From Pocillopora verrucosa (lineage: Eukaryota > Cnidaria > Anthozoa > Scleractinia > Pocilloporidae), in NCBI RefSeq assembly GCF_036669915.1, contig NC_089315.1, positions 16,266,003 to 16,330,002 of the forward strand: a DNA stretch of 64,000 nucleotides, read 5' to 3'. The notes beneath the pieces are model-generated. The model saw only the letters and a list, made by a program, of their open reading frames with translations. It did no database searches and was not told where the DNA came from. A program made the translations under genes and the position numbers. Positions 1-10,290 of the stretch are shown piece by piece (within the stretch, counting starts at the first letter, position 1; every line of letters begins with the position of its first letter).

Positions 1-1757
1 TTCTTTCCTATCCAGTTTCCCTATCTTCAGCAGATTCTGTGTTAACCAGGTGTAAATATTTTTATGCTAAGTAGGCTAATGGTGAATTGAGGTCTTTCTC
101 CTTGAATAAGTTATACATCATAATGAATACGGAATTATTTAAAGTACTAAATAAAAACAATTAAATCGTTGAATTTTTGGGCAACTGTCATGGAATTCTG
201 GTACGCATGAAAGAGATTTGTTGCCGTCAACTGCTGCGTAGGAAAAATTGTCGTGAAGAAAGGTCTTTTGCCCCGCAAGAAGAAATCTTTACTTCAAAAT
301 ATAAACAGGTGGTGTCAAAGAAAACGTTAATTAATTAAGCTTGGATCGAAGAGCTGTCACTGCGTATTGTACGAGTCAAGATGAAGTCTTAAACGATTTC
401 TTTTGCAAACTCACGACTTAAAAAGTCTTTCTTTAAAAGCCTTTCAACCTGACATGAGGGTTGATTGCAGAGTGTTAGCGCAAGACTTGATACTTCACAA
501 ATTTTTACGTGCCGAAGGCCACTACGTAATTATTGATCGCCACGAGCGAGACAATTTGATTTTAATTTGAAGGGTTGAGCATAGGGCCTCTACTTCGATA
601 TCACTCACTATATGGAAGGCTAGAAATTAAACTGGATCAATACCACTTAAAAGGGAGGGTGTATCAAGCTACGACCAGCTAAAAAAGTCGTTAATTAAAG
701 AAACTCTACAGGGAAAGGCTAGACCAGCTAAGATTGTACAAAAACAGGTTTTCATATTCATTTGATTACAGCTTTGACAGAAAACACTGCAAAAAAAATT
801 AAATAAAAGCATTGTTTTTCGCGCCTTAGAGTAGGAAGTATTCAGTCAAGAGCAGAAAATATGAAAACATTCGTTCTAAAATTTTCATTCCAGTTCATAT
901 AACCTTGCGTATCTACAACGAACGCTTTATTGCTAAGCACAGTAATGATTGCAAAGGGTAACGTCGCTTTTGTGTTTCTTGGTGTTATTTTTGTAAATTC
1001 AGTTTTTTCTTTTTCTGAGTTACTTAAGACACATTGTAAACCATAGCTAGAGGAATCTTCAACGACAAAAATGTGCATGAGAATTCACCGAATGTTCGCA
1101 CAATTTCTTCTTCTAGATTAAATCTAACCTTGCGCATAGATGTGTGAAACGAACAATATCTTCCACAGAGCAGCAAATGAAGTGGACATGATTTTGACAT
1201 CAACTTTATCACTTTCCGTCACTCTCGAGGAGACCAAGAGCTCTGCTTACAACCTGGATTTTTAAAATGAAATCGTTATTGTTGACGGATGATGACAGCT
1301 GAAAATTTAATCCTGCAGAGGAAAACTAAAGTAGAACCGCGCTAACTTAACTAATCACATTTTTATGAGGTTTTTCTGTATTTCGCTAGACCCCCTACCC
1401 AAGTAATATTCTTTCCTGAAAGACTTAATTATTTTTTAGGTAAACAATCACTTAAGTGGACAGAACCCCTACTGTATCAGGTGAGATATCATGCAAAGTC
1501 CTACTATGACAATAAAATTAATGATCATATGCTAAAACAATAGAGAACGCTGAAGGCGCACTCTGATTGGCTACTCAAACTCCGAATATTCTTTGCTTTT
1601 CATCTCTGAGCAACTCGCGCGGAATTTGCGCCCAAAAGTATTGTAATCATTGCAGGATTAAATGAGGGGTTAAAATCATCTTTTCGTGCTGTATTATCTC
1701 ACTGCTTTGGTATATACTGAAACAGCTCTTTACCTTAGTTTTGGTGGTTAGCGGTGG
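1..1757. repeat. Left arm of large inverted repeat
   Basis: This stretch is the reverse complement of about 8425-10105, with many substitutions and indels. Matching landmarks include the block near 25-60 (found reversed at 10045-10080), the stretch at 1024-1212 (reversed at 9048-9236) and the end near 1740-1757 (reversed at 8425-8440). About 190 bp at 60-250 is present only in this arm. The repeat starts at the window edge, so its true outer end is unknown. The right arm sits immediately upstream of a PAN/EGF/LamG gene, so this arm is probably the upstream flank of a head-to-head copy lying just outside the window. I see no convincing gene inside the arm; short open frames here are also present in the other arm and look like chance. 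Confidence 0.85.
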
Positions 1758-2070
1758 ATGCTTATGTGGGTCTTTTAAGACGGTGCGACATAAGGAGTCA
1801 CAACACATCATGAAGTACGATTAACTCTTTGCGAGAAGAATTCGCTCAAAATCTCTTTATAGTTCTCTTAAAGGGGAATATGTTTTTGCGTCAGGCTTAA
1901 TTCAAGTTGTGCTAACCATTCCCACAAAAAGCGTGGTGCAAGGAAGCGGAAATAGAATAATTCATGTTCTTTCCGTTTCTGATTGTTTTAGCGACAGTTG
2001 TGCCAGAGGACTAGTTTTTGCCTGTGCAGGTAGCATCAAGCTGAGCTAAGTTGTCACCGAAATAAAAAAG
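1758..2070. other. No feature seen
   Basis: AT-rich spacer between the inverted-repeat arm and the U6-like sequence. No coding frame or recognisable repeat was found. Confidence 0.5.
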
Positions 2071-2122
2071 AAAATTTGGGAAAACTTCAAGAATTTGCGT
2101 GTCATCCTTGCGCTACGGTCAG

Positions 2123-2167
<45 letters not shown>

Positions 2168-2180
2168 TTAAGCGAGTGCG
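2071..2180 (-). ncRNA. U6 spliceosomal snRNA-like gene or pseudogene
   Basis: Read on the minus strand, about 100 nt match U6 snRNA closely. The invariant stretch ACATATACTAAAATTGGAAC is followed by GATACAGAGAAGATTAGC, which contains the ACAGAGA box and the AGC triad, then by GCGCAAGGATGACACGCAAATTC. Differences from canonical U6 are concentrated in the internal stem-loop just after the AGC triad, in the 5' hairpin (two extra bases) and in the 3' tail. A run of T follows the 3' end, as expected for RNA polymerase III termination. An octamer-like ATGCAAAT lies just upstream, but I could not assign a clear PSE and TATA at the usual spacing. It could be a divergent functional U6 or a retroposed copy; I lean to pseudogene because of the stem-loop changes. 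Confidence 0.85.
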
Positions 2181-4609
2181 TTTATTTGCATTGCCCGACG
2201 AAATGCAAACTTGTTTACCGTTATAAACTTCATGGCTCAGTGGGACAAGTTCAACCTTGCCTCAGGCTATGAATATTCAAGTAAACTTTAGACAGAGTGA
2301 ACTAGTGCGAAAACACGTCTAACATTTGTTTGGTTTGCAGACGGGGTAACTGTCACGTTTTTTCAGAACTTTCCTCGCGGTTAATCAGACGAGTTTTATT
2401 ATCCTAATAACTCGATAGCCTCTTAAAGAGTCACGTTTTTGTCATTGAAAATCCCTCCAGGCTAAATAATTTTGAAAACTTGACCCACAGTCACAAAGAT
2501 CGCAGTTCATCAAAACTTTAAAAACATCCATTTAATTTTTTCGCGCGAAAAAGGATTGTTGGTTACCAAAACCCTATAATTTTAGGTAGAACAAGGTAGA
2601 ACATATGGATCACCCAAAGGCAGTTGAAACAGTCGTTATTTCAGATCTCGATAGAGAAGCTCGATCCTCTTTGAGCTCCTCCCGTAACAGCTGAGGTCAA
2701 GTTTGACTCAAAAATAAAATTGAGAAAAATATGGGTAAGCCATTCTCATATTTCACAAAGGAGTCCATACCTGTCGATAGAAGACATTTACTGATTTGGT
2801 AAAACACGTAAAATTTACATAATTCTCTTCAAAATATTTTGTTTTTGTAGATGATGATTTAAATATTCATCGTCATAAAGTTAAAAGGTTTAATTAAAAA
2901 TAATCTTCAGGTAGTTGATAGGTAAGTTTTTTCTTTGAATTCCATTCAACCCTGTTTCGGAAAAATCATTTCGCTTAGGATTGACTGAACTTTCTGAGTA
3001 AAGGGCCAAACGTGGTCTTGATTTCCCCAGTCAGTAAAGCACAAGATTAATCTCTTTTAACAGTTAACAGTTTTAACAGTTTGACTTAACCTTCTTTCTT
3101 CCTACATCTCCTTGAAACGTCTCGATGACATCAAGTCGTCTGCTGCGCTATCAATGTACAGCGGTTTCTGACATAAAGCTTCCGCAGAGTGTCATATTTC
3201 GCAAAAATGGCGGCAAGTTTGAGTTGTTTCGGTGTCTCTGAAGTGGCGTGCAGACATTGGGGATCTTGGTTTGGACAATTTTCTGTATTTGGAAAGTCCA
3301 ACATTTTTTTTAAAGAATGGCCTCAAGTCCTCTTCATTGCAGAGTTACACCACATTTTTCCACTTAATTATTCAAAATGATCGATAAGTATCAAAATTTG
3401 GAAGGAAAGAAAGAAAATGAACTTGAAAAACATTCACTAGAAGAATCCTTGATCTGAGGTATGAGCTAGGACTTATATTTTTCAAAACTGTCATCAAGTT
3501 GACAAGAATCCATTTAGCCAGTTCCGTCACACTAGCCAAAATTTTGTACTTTTACTTGCGACTGCATGTACATCGACGAAAGACGTCAATGAACTATCTA
3601 TGGCTAAATCGAAGTTTATTAGCTATATTCCAAGATAAATCCTTGCTTTTCATTAGGACTGAGTTACGAAATTTTCCCCTCTTTTCAGTGTCAAAACCTC
3701 TGAAAGCTTGATATTTAAAAGATTTGAAGAAAGATACAGCTTACATACGACCTTGAAACTGGTGAGTTTTTACTTGTAGTATTTTACTGTTGCACATACA
3801 CAGTATACATGTATAATTGGGTTGAACGTCCATCCAACGGATGCCGTAAAGCCCAGAAAAACTGATCCCTGAGTACACGTGCCCCCTCAAAGAAGGACAA
3901 TGCAAAAAAAGTTTCATGATAACTTTTTTCAATGGGACCAAGTTTGTGTTTAAATAGAGGTGTACCTGGAACAGAAGTCCACAAGGTGTCATGGATAATA
4001 GTGGCTGCTAATGAATGATCTGAATAACCCATTTATCCTCTGTTTGTGAGTTGGTCTAATGTAATGGCAGAGGAACTTTTTACAAACTGCACAAGAACTG
4101 TTGGGATTGAGTTCCTTGCAGGCCTTGTGTCTGAACTAAAGCACATCCAGATATCTAGAATTACATGGGACAGGAATTCGTGCTACAGCAGGGTTTTCAT
4201 TCAAAGCCTTTAGGTGGGGGGAACCTGATGGCTTTCAGACCATTTTTCACCAGCTACTTTGTGAATTGTAATCAAAGACAGATAATTAGTACTTTTGATG
4301 CCGGAAACATGTACAATGTTGGAAAGTATAATTCAATCAAGCTGCTGACTCATTTCAGGACATCAATCAATTGCATTTAATAATGACAACTTTGTGCTAT
4401 GGTGCATTCATTAAGACTCAATAGAACACTTTCAAAAATGGCCGAAAAATCAAGGGGTGGTTCTTGCTCTGAGCCTTTCAATTAATCCCACTTCTCATCA
4501 AATATCTGAAAGCAATTTACTTAAGTCACTGAAGTCTTAAGCACTTAAGTCTTCATATTGTGTCTGAATTGCTGGGAAAAAAACAGCATAGACTACAGTC
4601 TTCTGAAAT
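2181..4609. other. No gene seen
   Basis: AT-rich sequence with only short, non-conserved open frames on either strand and no splice-supported coding pattern. I recognise no repeat here. Confidence 0.5.
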
Positions 4610-4775
4610 AAGTATCACTCTTGAATTCAAAGCGAAGGTCATGAAAGTAAAGGAAATGATCATTAATTTAAGAAGCTCTCCATTGTTAAATAAATTCTCC
4701 TCATCACAACCATAGGAATTGAAAAGAGAATAGTACAGAGAAAATAAATGCTAATGTTAGGGTGCTTAAGGTGAA
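4610..4775 (+). mobile_element. MITE-like dispersed repeat, family B
   Basis: The block includes a stretch reading GGAAATGATCATTAATTTAAG, then AGAAGCTCT and AAATTCTCCT motifs and ends near GTTAGGGTGCTTAAGG. The same ordered motifs occur reversed at about 30346-30600 and 58375-58560. It looks like one degraded copy of a short non-autonomous DNA element. Ends are approximate. Confidence 0.5.
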
Positions 4776-4799
4776 AAGAATAATAGTTTTGTGAGTAGC

Positions 4800-4832
4800 A
4801 CTGTTATTATCATTATAATTAATATCATTATT
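4800..4832. repeat. AT-rich microsatellite-like run
   Basis: Degenerate ATT/ATC repeats (ttattatcattataattaa and similar) without other structure. Confidence 0.4.
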
Positions 4833-5040
4833 ATCTGCAAAAATTTGTTGTGATTCATTTTGTGGATCAAAAATTAAATCAGAATCATTCTAGATGATGA
4901 ATTTTTCTTTTAACCAAGTTTTGTTTTCTGCTACAGAACTAGATTGCAACTTCCGTTTGCATACCCAAAAAGGAAGTACTTTGTCTAAGTATGTGTCTTC
5001 AGAAAATTAAAAAAGTATAATGAACAATATGAATTACTAG

Positions 5041-5270
5041 TAGGGATGGTGCAGTGGAGAGAGTGCTTGCTTCCTACCAATGTGGCCTGGGTTTGATTCC
5101 TGACCTTTTTGTCACCTGTGGGTTGAGATTGTTGTTAGTTCTCATCCTTGCTCTGAGGGTTTTTCTCTGAATTTCCTCCCTCCAAAAAAAACTAACACTC
5201 TAAATTCCAATTCGATCTGGAAATAGTGGACAAAAAGAGCCACTTAGTGGAATGTCCATTTTTAAATTCC
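5041..5270 (+). mobile_element. tRNA-derived SINE
   Basis: The head (5047-5105) has tRNA-like internal promoter spacing: GGTGCAGTGGAGAGAGTGC resembles an A box and GGTTTGATTCC resembles a B box. The tail is a conserved-looking body ending with ccacttagtggaatgtcc. The organisation of a tRNA-like head plus unrelated body is typical of a Pol III SINE; the body resembles a SINE I associate with coral genomes. Ends are approximate and no target duplication was identified. Confidence 0.55.
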
Positions 5271-5669
5271 AATTTCATTTTTCCATTTTTATTAGTTCAA
5301 AGCCAATGTGAAACATGAAAAAAAACTAAATGTGGAAATTTAGGAGACTAAGCAAGTGTTTGAAGACAACCAATGACCTGTAACAAGACAGGAATTATTA
5401 ACTTTGGTCTTTCATATGGTGAACTTAATTGATGATAAATGCATCATCATCAACAGTATATGTATACATACAGCTCAAATTGAAAAAGGCAACATTTTTA
5501 AACTTTCTTGTAAGAAAGTAAGTAAGCACCCCAAAGGAGTTGATTTTTTAAAACTAGTTTTACTATTGAGTGAAGTTAATCCAACTCATAAACTCATTCA
5601 TAGTTCTTCTGACTACTAGATGTGCTGTATTATACTGTCCCCAATGAAGTCTGTAGAACTAACTTCAAA

Positions 5670-6065
5670 CAATTCACAATTTTATACCAAGGACCAAGAT
5701 TGTGGAACCCTCTGCCTCATTCAATAATTGAATCTGACAGTATAAGATCTTTCAAATGGTTACTTAAATCCTATTTAGTTAATTTGCAAAATACTCAATA
5801 AATTTTATTGTAAGGTTACTGATATTAAGTAATCAAGTTCTCCTTGTACTTTACACTTGTTAAATTACGTCCTACATTCTAGTTTATCTTGAACTCTAAT
5901 TTAAACAAGGAGCCTCACCTATAAGCCTTCATGGCTTCTTGATACTTCCTTGCCATTTCTTTTGTCTTTTTTATATTTCCCATGTTTTGTCTACGTAAAT
6001 CTGCTTTGTTCCCCTTTCAATATGTACTAAATGCATACAATAAATAAACAAAGAAACAAAAAAAT
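5670..6065 (+). mobile_element. LINE 3' end, CR1/L2-like
   Basis: Positions 5670-5801 encode a 43-residue open tail ending in TAA. It contains YQGPRLWNPLPHSIIESDSI and SFKWLLKSYL, the pattern at the C-terminus of reverse transcriptases of non-LTR elements (a G-P-x-x-W-N-x-L-P motif, then a short SFK...K...L helix). A 3' UTR of about 260 bp follows, ending in an A-rich AATAAACAAAG-type tail near 6065, consistent with retrotransposition. Only the 3' end is present; no upstream reverse transcriptase domain is in frame, so this is a 5'-truncated dead copy. Assignment to CR1/L2 is from the tail pattern only. Confidence 0.65.
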
Positions 6066-7553
6066 AAAACTTATCAATCTGCAACTATTGATTATTTGAT
6101 ATTACTGAGGCGACAGAATATTGCTGTACACAGTAAATGTTTACTAAAGCAATTTAATCTAAGGTGGCTACTTAAAAGGAAGAATTTTATCTCATTATTG
6201 ATTGGGTACACTGGTATGGCCGAGTTTCTATTGCTTGAGGATACGCCACTGCAATTCTTATTTTAGCTTGGGAGCCAGCAAACCACTTATAAAACACATC
6301 TTCAAGTTACAAATTTTTTTAAATCCAATTTATCAATTGAGAGTAGCCAATACAAACAAGAGTCACATTATGAGCTTCCAAATCATCCCTGGGAGCAATA
6401 ATTTAGTTTAAGACATCTTGTCAGAAAATTATATCATGTATGCATATATTAAATAATGGAAATTGATGGCAATTTAGAATTTCTAACGTCCTCTCCCATA
6501 AAATTCCTAGTCCAATGGTCCGTCTCAACTTGTCCCAGAAATGTCAAAATAGTCGATATTACCTGCAGTGATAGGGTGCTCCAAGGGTATTGTGGGGTAT
6601 TTGAAACAGATCAGCATGTAGCTGAAGTTTAGAGTACAACGAGGTCTATAAGGAAACATTTCAACTAAGATGTAATGAAAACAAAAGTGATTTTCACTTT
6701 CGCTATGATCGTGTTCCCAATACTTACACTTCTACTGGAGTTAAGTTTTGTTTTGCCAATATTATTAGAAGATGAGTTACCAGCGACAAGGAAATAATTA
6801 ACTAGCAAACCTGATTACAAAATATTCATAATTGTCAACTCTTTTGTCACGAATTTTTAATTTGCAAGGTCTCTCCTTTGAAAAAAGAGAGGAAAGTCCA
6901 TGCAAGGCGGAAATAAACTCTAAGGCAGTTGGTTTAGTGTTAATGAAAACTGAAAAATTAACTGTGGAATTGTTGAAAACAAAGAATTGCTTAAGATTTT
7001 ATCCTCACCAGGTAAGTTATAATTTCCTCCAAGTAAACTAGGGCGACCCTGTTGCTGTTGCTGTTATCTGCTGTAGTCGTTTCATGAAAAATATTTTTAT
7101 CACCTAAAAAGGTGATCACTTCTTGGATAGACAGTCTGTTCTCAAGTTGTGTAACCAGCAATAGATACTGAAGCTACTTGGAGTGCAAGCAGGCTATGTG
7201 AATGGAGAGCGTCAAATTTTGCATTCGCTGTTAGTTCAAGTCCCATTTTAGAGTTAAAAAAGAGTAAAAAAGTCAGCATACTTTATAGAGCCGAAAGCAT
7301 AAAGATTTGTTGTGATTTAAGTTGCAAAAAATAATCAATACACAAATAGCCTGATTTTCATTTGTTCACTTTTTGATCCCCTTTTGGTAACCGGTGTAGT
7401 ATTGCAAACTCTTTGCTTTAAACTTCGCATTAATATCGCCTCTATCAGTATACTTCCAACGCACTCATCACATGTAAGTAATTTGAATACTGACATGGCG
7501 TCTCGTCTCTATGTATTTCTCAACATTACACTTCGTCAAGAGGCTGTAAACTT
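6066..7553. other. No gene seen
   Basis: AT-rich spacer. Open frames are short and unsupported by splice sites or recognisable domains. Confidence 0.5.
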
Positions 7554-7707
7554 AGACATGGTTTGATGCTACTCTGATCTAAAGAATTAATGATTGTAAC
7601 CGAGAGGTTACAATTCATAGCCGTACCCAATGTTTTAATTTAAGATTTCATGTATGTTACTTTTCGGTTACATCCAGTAAATCTTTAATTAGCATCAAAC
7701 CATGTCT
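7554..7707. mobile_element. Palindromic MITE with perfect 18-bp ends
   Basis: Positions 7554-7571 (AGACATGGTTTGATGCTA) are exactly reverse-complemented at 7690-7707. The interior also folds imperfectly on itself, with a central TGTAACCGAGAGGTTACA palindrome. Total length is about 154 bp with no coding capacity, which fits a short inverted-repeat MITE. I cannot see a clear target duplication in the flanks. Confidence 0.7.
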
Positions 7708-8275
7708 GATTGTCCACCTGGTGGCCTTGTGAACATCAATATATCTTAGGTTGTGAACTGTTTATATTCCATTGATCCCGTTAAGATTTTATTTCTCCAC
7801 GGTTGAAGATTTTACAAATCCCACTGAAGTAAGTCTTAACCAGCTGCAATGTCTATAATCTTTGAACTTTTACAATCGTTTCAAACCATTTCGCATAATT
7901 GTGATCATAGTTGGTTCGAAGATGTAACTATTCACTGTTTGGCTCTGCATTGCCGAGACTTCATAAGCTTGTTTACATTTCTGTCAAAACAATAACATCA
8001 CGTTAATCAAAGAACCCAATCGTCCTCACGTACTTTGAATCCTGAAAAGTTTTATCAATAGATTTCTTTTCCTAAATCTCTCGCTATAGAAATATGGACC
8101 ATTTTGAAAAAAATAATCGTGAAACAAAAAATGAGTACATGAAGTTTGCAAACATATATTCAGCGCAGTAAGCGCCAGGCCACCAAACAAGTATAAAACC
8201 TCAGTAGGAAGTTCAACTACTGTAACTTGAATTGCGAGAAAATAAGGGTATCTTTCTTCTTATTTTCTTTTGTCT

Positions 8276-8313
8276 GAATACATTGAGTGACGCTTGAATA
8301 CATTGAGTGACGC
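8276..8313. repeat. 20-bp tandem duplication
   Basis: The string GAATACATTGAGTGACGC occurs twice with a 20-bp period, at 8276 and 8296. Confidence 0.9.
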
Positions 8314-8424
8314 ATTTCAGGTAAGATTTTAGTTTGAGCTGCATTGAAACCGGTGCGTGCGTAACCTAATACCACAGATTATTTTGCAACTATTCACCAC
8401 CACGAGGCGGCTCGGTAACTATCC

Positions 8425-10105
8425 ACCACTAACCACCAACACTAAGGTAAATAGCTGTTTTAATAAATACTAAAACAGTGAGATAATACAACACAGAAAG
8501 ATGATTTTAACCACTCATTTATTCTTGCAATGATTGCAATATTTTCGGGCGCAAATCCCACGCGAGTTGGCAGGAGGTGAAAAGCAAAGATTAATAAGGG
8601 TTTGAGTTGCCAATCAGAGTGCGTCTTCAACGCTCTCTACTGTTTTAGTATATGCTAATTAATGTTATTGTAAGAGTAAGACTTTGTAAGACATATCAAC
8701 CGATAAAGTAGTAGTTCTTTTTTCTTTAAAAATTTTTTATGTCGAAAATCGTTCAGTATTCAAGACCGTGTTTATTCAGGGAAAGACCATTGGAAACGTT
8801 CTTTGGGAAGGGGGTCTAGCGAAATACAGAAAAACCCTCATTAAAATGCATGGTAATAGCCAAAACAAAATAAGAATCGACAATATCGCTTGAAGAAGAT
8901 TCGCAATATGCAGTCCAAACGTCGCTGGAGATTCAGATCGTTTTCACAATTAATTTTTCAGCTCTCATCACCTGTCAACAATAATGATTTTATTTTAAAA
9001 ATCCAGGTTGTAAGCAGAGCTCTTAGTCTCCTCGAGAGTGACGGAAAGTGATACAGTTGATGTCAAAATCATGTCTACTGCATTTGCTGCTCTATGGAAG
9101 ATATTGTTCGTTTTACACATCTATGCGCAAGGTTAGATTTAATCTAGAAGAAAAAATTGTGCGAACATGCGGTGAATTCTCATCCTCATTTTTGTCGTTG
9201 AATATTCCTTTAGCTATGGTTTACAGCGTCTCTTAAGTACCTCGGACGAAGAAAAAAGAAAAAACTTACACTCAGCAACACAAAAGCGACGTTACCCTTT
9301 GCAATTATTAGTGTGATTAGCAATAAAGTGTTCGTTATAGATACGCGAGTTTATATGAACTGGAATGAAACAGGTAGTGCATCAGTACCCTAGAACGAGG
9401 GTTTTCAAATTTTCTCTTTTTGACAGCAAGTTTCAGAATTCTTCCTGCTTGAATGCGCGAAGAACTGCAAAAAAACTGCAGTATTTCTGTGAAAATTGTC
9501 ATCAAATGAAAATGAAGCCTTGTTTTCGTAAAATCTTAGCTGTTTTTAACCTCTCCTTACTGAATTTCTTTAATTAACGACTTTTATAGCTGCTCTTAGC
9601 TGGATACACCCTTCCTTTTAAAGTGGTATTGATCCGGTTGAATTTCTAGCCTTCCATATAGTTAGTGATACCGAAGTAGAAGCCTTATGCTCAACCCTCA
9701 AATAAAAGTCAAATTTCTTGCCTGTGGCAATCAAGAATTACGAAGTGGTCTTCGGCACCTAAAAATTTGTGAAGTATCAAGTCTTGCACGAACACTCTGC
9801 AGTTAATTCTCATGTCAGGTTGAAAGGCTTTTAAAGTAAGACTTTTTTAAAACTGAAAATTAAAGGGAAGTCGTTAGTTTGCACATAAATCGTTTAAGAC
9901 TTCCACAGTAAACATCTTGACTTGTTAAAAACGCGTGTTGACAGCCCCTCGGTCCAAGCTCAGTTAATTAACGTTTTCTTTGACAACGCCTGTTTATATT
10001 TTCAAGTAAAAAAATTCCTTGTTTCAGAGCAAGGACCTTTCTTCGCTACATATTTACACCTGGTTAACACAGAATCTGCTGAATATAGGGAAACTGGATA
10101 ATAAA
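8425..10105. repeat. Right arm of large inverted repeat
   Basis: Reverse complement of 1-1757. The inner boundary is near 8425, where the shared GGTGGTTAG-type stretch ends and the arms diverge. The arm ends at the window-edge partner near 10100, about 190 bp upstream of the PAN-domain exon starting at 10291. It therefore covers the upstream flank, and possibly the promoter and first exon, of the gene on the plus strand. Confidence 0.85.
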
Positions 10106-10290
10106 GGAAAGCAGGCTAGAGTAACGATTTGCCCTAACGCGCATATCGTCCGAACGCAGCTGAAGCCCTGTGGCATATACAGCTGCCTTAGATTGCTTCA
10201 TGTTGGTTTTTTGTTAGACCACTTTATAATCAACTTGTGTTCCCTTTCGTTTAGCATTTTTCATGTTTTTTTATTATCAGAAACGTGCAG

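Noticed and set aside
1024-9236. Matching 62-codon frames at 1024-1212 (-) and 9048-9236 (+) as a conserved gene pair
   Set aside because: They match because they lie in the two arms of the inverted repeat; neither has coding signs of its own.
10019-10290. 5' extension of the PAN exon to a start codon at 10019
   Set aside because: The extension is not similar to the paralogue, crosses a pyrimidine-rich acceptor, and lies partly in the inverted-repeat arm; the paralogue uses a separate signal-peptide exon.
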